From an uncultured Intestinimonas sp. (GTDB lineage: Bacteria; Bacillota; Clostridia; Oscillospirales; Oscillospiraceae), in contig NZ_CALXEE010000010.1 of NCBI RefSeq assembly GCF_944387245.1, forward strand, positions 1-39,967: a DNA stretch of 39,967 nt, given 5' to 3'. Both the position numbers and the translations under genes were made by a program. The notes under the pieces are model-generated. The model ran no database searches. It saw only the letters and a program-made list of their open reading frames with translations, and had not been told where the DNA came from. This document shows, piece by piece, positions 33,149 through 39,967 of the stretch (the stretch's first letter is position 1; each line of letters begins with the position of its first letter).

Positions 33149-33736
33149 TCAGTTGGGTTCCTCGTTCTCCAAAAAGTAGGTTGCCTCCATGTCGGCCACG
33201 CTCAGGGCAAAGGCCAGGGGGTACTGCTGGAAGGCCTGGCCCACCAGCCGCTTGTCCTCGTCCCCGGAAAAGCCCATGTGCCACCGGATGGCCATGGCCT
33301 CCTCCCGCTTGAGCTTCATGAAGCCGGAAATGATGTACACCGACTTCTCCCCGTGGCCGTAGGGCAGCTTATCCTCATAATAAAAGGTGGGCACCGCCTG
33401 CCACTTGCCGTCGGGGCCCTTCACGTTCCGGGTCCCCTGGCGGTAACAGCCGATCTTGCACAGGTCGTGGAGCAGCGCCGCCACCGCCACGCTCTCGGCG
33501 CTCGCCTCCACCCCGTAGAGCTCCTGCACCCGCTCCCGGGCCAGGTACTCCGTGAGGCAGTGGTAGACGTTGACGCTGTGGTCGCACAGCCCCCCCTCAT
33601 AGGCCCCGTGGTACTTGGCCGAGGCGGGGGAGGTGAAGAAGTCCGACTTGTGCTCCAGGTAGTCCAGCAGGGCGTCGGCCCCCTCCCGGTGGATGTTGGC
33701 GGTGTAGATCTCAATGAATTCTTCCTTGGCGGACAT
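33149..33736 (-). CDS. HD-domain phosphohydrolase-like protein
   Basis: This 195-residue protein shows the HD metal ligands CDHSVNVYH (first His, about 52), ALLHDLCKIG (HD near 87-88) and a later Asp in SVADMEAT. Residues 100-150 include YYEDKLPYGHGEKSVYI. Such single-domain HD proteins are metal-dependent phosphohydrolases acting on nucleotides or RNA ends; the substrate is not evident. ATG 33736 (MSAKEEF) is preceded by AGGAGG. The AEC gene ends 19 bp upstream and the MATE gene follows, so it is in a transporter operon. Confidence 0.83.
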   Translation of the reverse strand: MSAKEEFIEIYTANIHREGADALLDYLEHKSDFFTSPASAKYHGAYEGGLCDHSVNVYHCLTEYLARERVQELYGVEASAESVAVAALLHDLCKIGCYRQGTRNVKGPDGKWQAVPTFYYEDKLPYGHGEKSVYIISGFMKLKREEAMAIRWHMGFSGDEDKRLVGQAFQQYPLAFALSVADMEATYFLENEEPN

Positions 33737-33755
33737 AAAATACCTCCTGAAAGCC

Positions 33756-34688
33756 TTAAACCAGGCCTGAAATCGTCTGGGCAGCCACGGCAAAGAGGGG
33801 CAGCGTGATGACCGAGAGCAGGGTGGTGAGGGTGACCAGTTGGGCGGCGGTGGCGGTGTCCCGGCCGAAGCGCTGGGCAAACATGCCGGTGGCTCCCGCG
33901 GTGGGCACCGCACACAAAATGACGCAGGCGCAGTAGGACATGGCGGGCAGATGGAGGGGGATGAGCAGCACCAGGGGGATGAGGGGGGCGATGAGCAGCC
34001 GCACCGCCGCCGCGCCGTAGAGCTTCCGGCTGGTGAAGCTCACCTTCAGGTCGGCCCCCGCCATCTGGGCGCCGATGACCACCATGGCCAGAGGGGTATT
34101 GAGGTCGGCCATGAAGCCGATAGCGTTGTCCACCATGGCGGGGGGCCGCAGGCCGGAGAAGAAGAGGAAGCCGCCGATGACGGTGCCCACAGTGGCGGGA
34201 TTGATGAGGATGGCCCGGGGGCCCACTTTGCCGCCCATGGTCTTGGCGCCCTGGGTCCACAGCAGGAAGTTGAAGGCCACGGCGGAGACCACCCCGAAGA
34301 TCATGGCCTCCTGGCCCAGAATGGCGTAGACCAGGGGGAGGCCCATAAAGCCGTTGTTGCCATAGGTCATGCCGAAGCGGAGGGGGGCCTTCCGGTCGGG
34401 CTCCTCGTCGCGGAAGCACAGCTGGGCCACCGCCATCCCCAGCAGGGTGGAGGCGGCGTACACCACAAAAAAGACCCCCAGGGTCTCCACCATGCCCGGC
34501 ACACGGTCCACCTCAAAGGCGTTAATCATCAGGCAGGGAGTGACCACGTAGAGGACCAGGGTGGACATCTGGGAGACGCCGTCGGTGTGGAGCTTGCCCA
34601 GCTGGGCCATGACGAAGCCCACGCCCATAAGCAAAAATAGGGTGACCACCTGACTGGCCACCACGAAAAAGTTTCCAATAAACTCCAT
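33756..34688 (-). CDS. AEC (auxin efflux carrier) family transporter
   Basis: This 310-residue membrane protein has about 10 hydrophobic segments. AEC family marks are PCLMINAF (near 51), FGMTYGNNGFMGLPLVYAI (near 104-122) and NTPLAMVVIGAQMA (near 200). The late CAVPTAGATGMFAQRFGRDT (near 260) is also typical. Bacterial members carry small organic acids such as malate. A GGAGGATCGAAGAA stretch precedes the ATG. It is first in the AEC-HD-MATE run and shares a divergent promoter region with the ABC exporter. Confidence 0.9.
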   Translation of the reverse strand: MEFIGNFFVVASQVVTLFLLMGVGFVMAQLGKLHTDGVSQMSTLVLYVVTPCLMINAFEVDRVPGMVETLGVFFVVYAASTLLGMAVAQLCFRDEEPDRKAPLRFGMTYGNNGFMGLPLVYAILGQEAMIFGVVSAVAFNFLLWTQGAKTMGGKVGPRAILINPATVGTVIGGFLFFSGLRPPAMVDNAIGFMADLNTPLAMVVIGAQMAGADLKVSFTSRKLYGAAAVRLLIAPLIPLVLLIPLHLPAMSYCACVILCAVPTAGATGMFAQRFGRDTATAAQLVTLTTLLSVITLPLFAVAAQTISGLV

Positions 34689-34725
34689 TTCTTCGATCCT
34701 CCGCCCTCATTTTCATACGGAGTTT

Positions 34726-34754
34726 ATTATATATGACACGGCTCTCCCTGTAAA
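34726..34754 (-). promoter_or_regulatory. Promoter of the AEC-HD-MATE operon
   Basis: On the minus strand -35 TTTACA (34754-34749) and -10 TATAAT (34731-34726) are 17 bases apart. It lies 11 bp from the oppositely directed promoter at 34766. Confidence 0.75.
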
Positions 34755-34765
34755 GGGCGGCGAGG

Positions 34766-34795
34766 TTGACAAAATCCCGAAAACGGGCATATACT
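34766..34795 (+). promoter_or_regulatory. Promoter of the ABC exporter gene
   Basis: A perfect -35 TTGACA (34766-34771) and -10 TATACT (34790-34795) are 18 bases apart, back-to-back with the AEC operon promoter. Confidence 0.8.
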
Positions 34796-34841
34796 GATTC
34801 TTACCTTTAAAGGAAAAGATACGCGAGAGAGGACGGCAAAT

Positions 34842-36596
34842 ATGACGCCTAAACAGATGCGGCGCAGCGGCTACCTGCGCATTTTCACCTCCTATTACAA
34901 GCCACACCTGGCCATCTTCCTCCTGGACATGGCCTGCGCCCTGGGCATCTGCCTGGTGGACCTGATGTTCCCCACGGTGACCCGCCAGGTGCTGGAGACC
35001 ACCCTTCCCCAGGGCCTCTACCGCACCTTCTTCCTGGTCATGGCCGCCCTGGTGGCGGCCTACCTCCTCAAGGCGGTGTTTACCTACATCGTCACCTACT
35101 GGGGACACCTGCTGGGCGTGCGCATCGAGGCCGACATCCGCTCCGACCTCTTTTCCCACATGCAGGATCTCTCCTTCTCCTTCTACGACAAGAACCGCAC
35201 CGGCCAGCTCATGAGCCGGGTCACCGGCGACCTCTTTGAGATCACCGAGCTGGCCCACCACGGCCCCGAGGACCTCTTCATCTCCACCGTCACCCTGCTG
35301 GGCGCCTTCTGCATCATGCTCACCATCCGCTGGGAGCTGGCCCTAATCGTCTTTGCCGTGGTGCCCCTCTTCCTCCTCTTCACCATCCTCCAGCGCCGGC
35401 GCATGAGCCAGGCCTCCCTGGAGGTGAAAAAGAAGCTGGCCGGCATCAACGGCGAGCTGGAGTCCTCCCTCTCCGGCATGCGCACCGCCAAGGCCTTCGC
35501 CAACGAAAACGCCGAGATCACCAAGTTCGAAAGCTCCAACGACCAGTTCCGCAGCGCCAAGCGGGGCTATTACCAGGCCATGGCCACCTACCACTCCGGC
35601 ATGGAGCTGGCCATGGGCATCATGCCCGTGCTGGTCATCGCCGCCGGCGGCTTCTTTCTCATGAAGGGGAGCATGGACTATATCGACATCCTCACCTTCT
35701 CCCTCTACGTCACCACCTTTATCACCCCCATCCGCAAGCTCTCCGCCTTTGTGGAGCAGTTCATGCAGGGCATGGCCGGCTTCAAGCGCTTTGTGGAGCT
35801 CATGCGCCTGGAGCCCGACATCACCGACGCCCCCGACGCCCAGAGCGTGGACCACGTTACCGGCGACATCCAGGTGGACGATGTCACCTTCCGCTACGAA
35901 AGTGACGGCGAGGACGTCCTCTCCCATGTCTCCCTCCACGTCAAGCCCGGGGAGACGGTGGCGGTGGTGGGCCCCTCCGGCGGGGGCAAGTCCACCCTGT
36001 GCCAGCTCATCCCCCGGTTCTACGACGTCACTAATGGGGCCATCCGCATCGACGGCCGGGACGTCCGCAAGCTGAAACAGCACGACCTGCGGGAGCACAT
36101 CGGCATCGTCCAGCAGGACGTCTTTCTCTTCGCCGGCACCATCTATGACAACATCGCCTACGGCCGCCCCGACGCCACCGCCGAGGAGGTGGCCGAGGCC
36201 GCCAAAAAGGCGGAGATCTACGACGACATCATGGAGATGCCCGACGGCTTCCAGACCTACGTGGGGGAGCGGGGCGTCATGCTCTCCGGCGGCCAGAAGC
36301 AGCGGGTGAGCATCGCCCGCATCTTCCTCAAGGACCCCGCCATCCTCATTCTGGATGAGGCCACCTCCGCCCTGGACAGCGTCACCGAGCACAAGATCCA
36401 GTCCGCCTTCGACGAGCTGGCCAAGGGCCGCACCACCCTCATCATCGCCCACCGGCTCTCTACCATCCGCTCCGCCGGGCGCATCATCGTCATCGACGAC
36501 AACCACATTGCCGAGGAGGGCACCCACCAGGAGCTCATGGACAAAAACGGCGAGTACGCCGCCCTCTGGCGGGCGCAGCAGTCGGTATCGTCGTAA
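34842..36596 (+). CDS. ABC exporter, fused permease and ATPase
   Basis: This 584-residue half-transporter has six membrane helices in residues 15-310. The ATPase domain follows: GPSGGGKSTL (Walker A, near 375), QQDVFLFAGTIYDNI (Q-loop), LSGGQKQRV (signature), ILILDEATSALD (Walker B) and IAHRLST (H-loop). It would act as a homodimer or with a partner not seen here. The class (MsbA/LmrA-like) exports lipids, peptides or drugs; the substrate cannot be read. AGAGGAC precedes the ATG. It is a single-gene unit with its own promoter, divergent from AEC-HD-MATE, so three transport genes share one locus. Confidence 0.93.
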   Translation: MTPKQMRRSGYLRIFTSYYKPHLAIFLLDMACALGICLVDLMFPTVTRQVLETTLPQGLYRTFFLVMAALVAAYLLKAVFTYIVTYWGHLLGVRIEADIRSDLFSHMQDLSFSFYDKNRTGQLMSRVTGDLFEITELAHHGPEDLFISTVTLLGAFCIMLTIRWELALIVFAVVPLFLLFTILQRRRMSQASLEVKKKLAGINGELESSLSGMRTAKAFANENAEITKFESSNDQFRSAKRGYYQAMATYHSGMELAMGIMPVLVIAAGGFFLMKGSMDYIDILTFSLYVTTFITPIRKLSAFVEQFMQGMAGFKRFVELMRLEPDITDAPDAQSVDHVTGDIQVDDVTFRYESDGEDVLSHVSLHVKPGETVAVVGPSGGGKSTLCQLIPRFYDVTNGAIRIDGRDVRKLKQHDLREHIGIVQQDVFLFAGTIYDNIAYGRPDATAEEVAEAAKKAEIYDDIMEMPDGFQTYVGERGVMLSGGQKQRVSIARIFLKDPAILILDEATSALDSVTEHKIQSAFDELAKGRTTLIIAHRLSTIRSAGRIIVIDDNHIAEEGTHQELMDKNGEYAALWRAQQSVSS

Positions 36597-36607
36597 CGTC
36601 TGCTCTT

Positions 36608-36653
36608 CTGGGGAAGGTGTCTGTCCGAAGGACAGACGGATGAGGGGGAGCCT
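36608..36653 (+). repeat. Family A repeat, copy A12
   Basis: GGGGAAGGT is followed by GTCTGTCC-gaa-GGACAGAC and GGATGAGGG. The second stem is again unique but paired. The left half of the first hairpin is missing. Confidence 0.7.
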
Positions 36654-36693
36654 TGCGGCGTGGTATTACGTCTCATTTCTTTGCCTTTCTGTT

Positions 36694-36960
36694 ACGTGAA
36701 AGGACGGGAGAGACGGTTCAAAACCCGTTTCTTTTTCCCTGCTGGAAAAAGAACGGTTTTTGGAATCCAAAGAAAAAGGGGCTTCTAAGCGGGTTAGGTG
36801 GCTCCAAATAGGAATCCGGCGGCCCGGCTTTACGCCCCCATAGAGGTTCAACCCCGTCCACAGTGGACTACCTGGTTGGAACAGGGACAAGCCGTGGTTC
36901 TATCTCCACTTTTTTCGCCGCCTGCGTGGGTGGGTATCGGGACGTGGTGGCGCTGCCTGG
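36694..36960 (+). repeat. Family B dispersed repeat, copy B5
   Basis: It has the full block order, with the palindrome GTCCAC-a-GTGGAC (36856-36868) and GGTTGGAACAGGG as in B4. The gene-free stretch 36597-37233 consists of A12, B5 and C3. Confidence 0.85.
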
Positions 36961-37033
36961 TATTCCCTCTATTGTGGGATGGGGTTTCGTCTCTCTTACC
37001 TATTCACTCTTCACTTTTCCCTATTACTTTTCT

Positions 37034-37108
37034 TTGTGGGGCGCGGCTTCCCAGACGCACCCCCGGCACCACGCCACTTGTGGGGCGCGACGACTCGGCG
37101 CACCACGG
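37034..37108 (+). repeat. Family C repeat, copy 3
   Basis: TGTGGGGCGCGGCTTCCCAG leads into ACGCACCC and later TGTGGGGCGCGACGAC. It is the inverted match of 31494-31567. Confidence 0.75.
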
Positions 37109-37233
37109 TACCGCCTTTCAAGTTCGTCATTCTGAGGCGAAGCCGAAGAATCCGTCTCCAGACGCCTCAGAATCTATACGCAATGTTATTCCCAATTAAA
37201 ATATTACCCTTTTAACAGCAAAGGAGCATTCCT

Positions 37234-37722
37234 ATGGCAGAAGAAAAGACCAACGTCATGCGCGTTTTAGACCAGAAGAAGATCCCCTATACCCCCCACA
37301 GCTACCCCCACAACGAGGGGGAGGCGGTGGACGGCGCCACCGTGGCTGTCCTCATCGGCCGGGACCCGGGGGAGGTCTACAAGACCCTGGTAACCCGGGG
37401 GGCCTCCAAGGCCAATTATGTTTTCGTGGTGCCCGTCCTGGCCGAGCTGGACCTCAAAAAGGCGGCCAAGACCGTGGGGGAGAAGTCCATCGAGCTCATC
37501 CACGTCAAGGAGCTCACCCCCCTCACCGGCTACGTCCGGGGCGGCTGCTCCCCCATCGGCATGAAGAAGCGGTTCAAAACCGTCATCGACACCACCGCCC
37601 AGGACCACGCCGCCATTCTGGTGAGCGCCGGCAAGATCGGCCGCCAGGTGGAGCTCTCCCCCGACGCCCTGGTGGGGCTCATCGGCGGCCGCTATGCCGA
37701 CGTGGTGAAGGCCGATGAATAA
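37234..37722 (+). CDS. ybaK: Cys-tRNA(Pro)/Cys-tRNA(Cys) deacylase YbaK
   Basis: This 162-residue trans-editing enzyme hydrolyses Cys mis-charged on tRNA-Pro. The YbaK/ProX fold is shown by YPHNEGEAVDGATVAVLIG (near 24-42), VYKTLVTRG with the conserved Lys (near 50), FVVPVLAELDLKKAAK (near 67) and GGCSPIGMKK (near 108). AGGAGCATTCCT precedes the ATG. The stop overlaps the ylmH start (ATGAATAA), so it is coupled to ylmH. Confidence 0.93.
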   Translation: MAEEKTNVMRVLDQKKIPYTPHSYPHNEGEAVDGATVAVLIGRDPGEVYKTLVTRGASKANYVFVVPVLAELDLKKAAKTVGEKSIELIHVKELTPLTGYVRGGCSPIGMKKRFKTVIDTTAQDHAAILVSAGKIGRQVELSPDALVGLIGGRYADVVKADE

Positions 37723-38512
37723 GACGGAGCTCCTCACCAAGCTCTCCGCCGACGCCGACGAGCGGCTGGTGCTGGCCCGGGTCATGGACAAGCTGGAGTT
37801 CACCCAGAACCGCTCCGTCCCCGCCCACACCTTCTTCCTCACCCTGGCCCAGCAGGAGGCGGCGGAACGGCTCATCGCCGCCTGCGGCCACCCGGCCCAC
37901 CTCTTCTGGGGCGGCTGGGAAAAGGCCGAGCGGAAGCTGGTGGCCTTCCTGCCCGACTGGATGGAGCCGGAGGACTTCACCGCCAGCGAGGACGCCCCCA
38001 TCACCGCCCTCACCCTCACCCCATCCGGCGGCGAAAAGCTGACCCACCGGGACTACCTGGGGGCCATTCTGGGCCTGGGCCTTACCCGGGAGAAGATCGG
38101 CGACCTGCTGGTGGGGGAGGGGATCTGTCAGATCCTCCTCCTGCGGGAGGTGGAGCACGTGCTCCTCACCCAACTGGACCAGGTGGGCCGGGCCAGGGTG
38201 AAGGTGACGGCCTGCCCCCTCTCGGAGCTTCAGCCCCCGGAGCAGAAGACCAAAACCATCCGGGACACGGTGGCCGCCCTGCGGCTGGACGCCGTGGCCG
38301 CCACCGGCTTTTCCCTCTCCCGGAGCAAGATGGCCAGCCTTATCTCGTCGGGCAAGCTCACCCTCAACGGCCGGGAGTGCGACAAGCCCGACCGGCTGGT
38401 GGAGGCCGGAGATGTGCTCAGCTGCCGGGGCCTGGGCAAGTGCGTGCTCACGGAGGTGTCCGGCACCTCCAAGAAGGGCCGCATCATGATCGTGATGGAA
38501 CGCTATTTATAA
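37715..38512 (+). CDS. ylmH: S4-domain RNA-binding protein YlmH
   Basis: This 265-residue protein has a YlmH N-terminal domain (1-80) and a central RRM-like region containing THRDYLGAILGLGLTREKIG (near 109-128). A C-terminal S4 domain follows, containing GFSLSRSKMASLISSGKLTL then NGRECDKPDRLVEAGDVLS (about 190-240). YlmH binds the 50S subunit and has been linked to ribosome-associated quality control and division in Firmicutes. It overlaps ybaK by 8 bp and is followed by a DUF896 gene at 14 bp. It is not beside the usual ylmE-sepF-ylmG-divIVA cluster here. Confidence 0.92.
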   Translation: MNKTELLTKLSADADERLVLARVMDKLEFTQNRSVPAHTFFLTLAQQEAAERLIAACGHPAHLFWGGWEKAERKLVAFLPDWMEPEDFTASEDAPITALTLTPSGGEKLTHRDYLGAILGLGLTREKIGDLLVGEGICQILLLREVEHVLLTQLDQVGRARVKVTACPLSELQPPEQKTKTIRDTVAALRLDAVAATGFSLSRSKMASLISSGKLTLNGRECDKPDRLVEAGDVLSCRGLGKCVLTEVSGTSKKGRIMIVMERYL

Positions 38513-38526
38513 AGGAGGACTGCCCC

Positions 38527-38730
38527 ATGGAGCAGCACAAAATCGACCGCATCAACGAGCTGGCCCGGAAGGCCAAGGCCGACGGCCTCACCCTGGAGGA
38601 GGAGGCCGAGCGGGAGGGCCTGCGGGCTGAGTACCGGGCCGCCATCCGCGCCAGCCTCACCGCCCACCTGGACAACACCTATATCATGGACGAGAAGGGC
38701 AACAAGACCAAGCTGAAGAAGAAAGAATAA
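38527..38730 (+). CDS. DUF896 (YnzC-like) small protein
   Basis: This 67-residue protein reads MEQHKIDRINELARKAKADG then LTLEEEAEREGLRAEYRAAI, the YnzC/DUF896 helical hairpin. The C-terminal tail ends in a run of Lys. Members are small cytoplasmic proteins; B. subtilis YnzC has been tied to SOS conditions, but no biochemical role is known. AAAGGAGG (38511-38518) precedes the ATG. It is third in ybaK-ylmH-DUF896. Confidence 0.9.
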   Translation: MEQHKIDRINELARKAKADGLTLEEEAEREGLRAEYRAAIRASLTAHLDNTYIMDEKGNKTKLKKKE

Positions 38731-38745
38731 CGTCTGTCCTTTTTC

Positions 38746-38775
38746 TTGTTCTTTTTCTTGAAAGAAAAAGAACAA
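38746..38775 (+). terminator. A/T hairpin after the DUF896 gene
   Basis: TTGTTCTTTTTCTT (38746-38759) and AAGAAAAAGAACAA (38762-38775) form a 14-bp arm pair. It ends the ybaK-ylmH-DUF896 unit. It is unusual in having an AU-only stem core. Confidence 0.55.
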
Positions 38776-38855
38776 AAAAGAACTTTGATCTTTCATTTTT
38801 GGAGAACTAAGGGGACATCGGGCGGAAGCCAAAACAAGCTCTGCCCTACCAACCC

Positions 38856-38914
38856 ACCCTCATCCGTCATGGCCACAGGCCATGACACCTTCCCCCTGGA
38901 AGGGGGAAGGTTTT
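38856..38914 (-). repeat. Family A repeat, copy A13
   Basis: On the minus strand it has ACCTTCCCCC...GGGGGAAGGT, then GTCATGGCC-tgt-GGCCATGAC and GGATGAGGG. Confidence 0.85.
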
Positions 38915-38932
38915 GCGTTATCCGTTTCCCAA

Positions 38933-38990
38933 ACCTTCCCCCCTAAGGGGGGAAGGTGCCCCAGTGCGCACACTGGGACGGATGAGGGGG
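38933..38990 (+). repeat. Family A repeat, copy A14
   Basis: CCTTCCCCCC...GGGGGGAAGG is followed by GCCCCAGTG-cgca-CACTGGGAC and GGATGAGGG. It faces copy A13 across ~20 bp. Confidence 0.85.
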
Positions 38991-39032
38991 CGCCGGACCA
39001 CGGTCCTCCCCCCGTGAAAGGAGTGCTTTGGA

Positions 39033-39881
39033 ATGAAAGTCACCGCGCTGATTGAGAACACCACCCCCGACGCCGGCCTGCGCTGTGAGCACGGTCTGGC
39101 CCTCTACATCGAACAGGACGGGTGGCGCTGCCTGCTGGACGCCGGAGCCTCCGCCGCCGGTCTGGAAAACGCCCCCGATCTGGGGGTGGACCTGTCCAAA
39201 GCCGACGCCGCCGTCCTCTCCCACGGCCACTATGACCACTCCGGCGGTTTCCCCGCCTTTTTCGCCTGCAACGACCACGCACCCCTCTACCTGCGGCCCC
39301 AGGCGGTGGAGGAGAGCTGGCAGGTCCGCAAGGACGGGGAGCAGAAGTACCTGGGAGTGCCCCTGGCCCTGCGGGAGCAGCGGGACCGTCTGCGCTTCAT
39401 CACAGACCCAACGGAGATCCACCCCGGGGTGTGGCTCCTGCCCCACACCACCCCCGGCCTGGAGAAGCGGGGGGAGAAGGTGGCCATGTACCGCCAGGGC
39501 CCCGACGGCCTCCATCCCGACGACTTCGCCCACGAGCAGACCATGGTGGTGGTCCACGGGGAGGAGCTGGCCGTCTTTAGCAGCTGTTCCCACGCCGGGG
39601 CGGATACCGTGGTGGAGGAGGTCCAGGCCGCCTTCCCCGGGAAATCGGTCCGGGCCTTTTTCGGCGGCTTCCACCTCATGGGGGCCGGTGGGGCAACCAC
39701 CCTGGGCGTGCGGCCCGAAAAAGCCCAGGCCCTGGGGGAGCGGCTGTTGGCGCTGGACGTCCAGGAGATCTGGACCGGCCACTGCACCGGCCGTCCCGCC
39801 TTCGACCTTCTGGTCCCCATTCTAGGGGACCGCCTCCACTACCTGGCCACCGGCACCGTGGTCACCCTCTGGGAGAACTAA
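39033..39881 (+). CDS. MBL-fold metallohydrolase (RFA-P synthase-like)
   Basis: This 282-residue protein has LSHGHYDHSGGFPAF (metal site, about 62-76), a long insert, and FSSCSHAGADTVVEEV (near 180). FGGFHLMGA (near 212) and WTGHCTG near the end are the layout of the bacterial COG1237 MBL family. These are often named 7,8-dihydropterin-6-methyl-4-(beta-D-ribofuranosyl)aminobenzene-5'-phosphate synthase; that name is doubtful outside methanogens. GAAAGGAG precedes the ATG. It is a single gene between repeat copies A13/A14 and a strong terminator. Confidence 0.87.
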   Translation: MKVTALIENTTPDAGLRCEHGLALYIEQDGWRCLLDAGASAAGLENAPDLGVDLSKADAAVLSHGHYDHSGGFPAFFACNDHAPLYLRPQAVEESWQVRKDGEQKYLGVPLALREQRDRLRFITDPTEIHPGVWLLPHTTPGLEKRGEKVAMYRQGPDGLHPDDFAHEQTMVVVHGEELAVFSSCSHAGADTVVEEVQAAFPGKSVRAFFGGFHLMGAGGATTLGVRPEKAQALGERLLALDVQEIWTGHCTGRPAFDLLVPILGDRLHYLATGTVVTLWEN

Positions 39882-39894
39882 ACACACAAAAGGG

Positions 39895-39934
39895 GCCCGT
39901 CGCAGAATCGAAAGATTCTGCGGCGGGCTTTTTT
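39895..39934 (+). terminator. Terminator of the MBL gene
   Basis: GCCCGTCGCAGAATC (39895-39909) pairs with GATTCTGCGGCGGGC (39914-39928) with a GAAA loop and one mismatch. TTTTTT follows. Confidence 0.93.
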
Positions 39935-39952
39935 CTGCCCATGGAGATAATT

Positions 39953-39967
39953 ATGAAGGAAATTGCC
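39953..39967 (+). CDS. Possible start of a gene cut by the window edge
   Basis: ATG 39953 opens MKEIA and has GGAG 6 bases upstream. Five codons are too few to judge the product. Confidence 0.3.

Noticed and set aside
79-38990. CRISPR array from the repeated CCTTCCCCC/GGATGAGGG units
   Set aside because: Copies are widely and irregularly spaced, in both orientations, with no cas genes.

Overview
The window comes from a high-GC, low-redundancy Firmicutes chromosome, most likely a gut Clostridia of the Oscillospiraceae type (Flavonifractor / Lawsonibacter / Oscillibacter-like). This is inferred from the B. subtilis-like riboflavin operon order with an FMN riboswitch, Firmicutes families (YlmH, DUF896, CarD, YdjI-like SPFH), strongly GC-biased codons and the dense intergenic repeats. 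The species cannot be fixed from the sequence alone.

Layout. 1-586: intergenic repeats. 587-3436 (-): a giant Sel1-repeat protein, divergent from a CarD-type RNA polymerase regulator (3650-4156, +). 4157-4900: a repeat cluster that is an inverted copy of the one at 79-515. 4908-8676: promoter, FMN riboswitch, terminator and ribD-ribE-ribBA-ribH. 8697-15551: a mobile element with 45-bp imperfect inverted ends. It holds a TnpX-like large serine recombinase, TnpW, a small winged-helix regulator and a 1268-residue single-chain restriction-methylation-specificity protein. 15596-15672 (-): tRNA-Arg(CCU). 15773-17961: typA with a long leader carrying a degenerate copy of its own first codons. 18019-23163 (-): mnmA, an MBL hydrolase, a zinc-ribbon/TM/LRR protein and an SPFH/zinc-ribbon protein. 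23176-23850: repeats. 23853-28397 (-): mnmG, a DEAD-box helicase and aroK. 28514-28921 (-): a lipoprotein. 29165-30791 (+): a secreted Cys/Trp-rich protein, an ECF-like sigma factor and an RsgI-like anti-sigma factor. 30792-31650: repeats. 31711-34688 (-): MATE exporter, HD protein and AEC transporter, divergent from an ABC exporter (34842-36596, +). 36597-37233: repeats. 37234-38730 (+): YbaK, YlmH and DUF896. 39033-39881 (+): a second MBL protein.

How the genes work together. The rib operon makes riboflavin from GTP and ribulose-5-phosphate under FMN feedback. MnmA, MnmG, YbaK, YlmH, TypA and the DEAD-box protein all concern tRNA, ribosome or translation quality. The mobile element is a compact defence cargo landed between ribH and a tRNA gene.

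The most unusual content is non-coding. There are about 14 copies of a double-hairpin repeat whose second stem varies in sequence while base pairing is kept. There are also five copies of a ~250-bp repeat in alternating orientation, with smaller modules reshuffled around them. Other points of interest are the regulator/operator arrangement controlling the single-chain restriction enzyme, the typA leader mimic, and the secreted-protein/sigma/anti-sigma operon.
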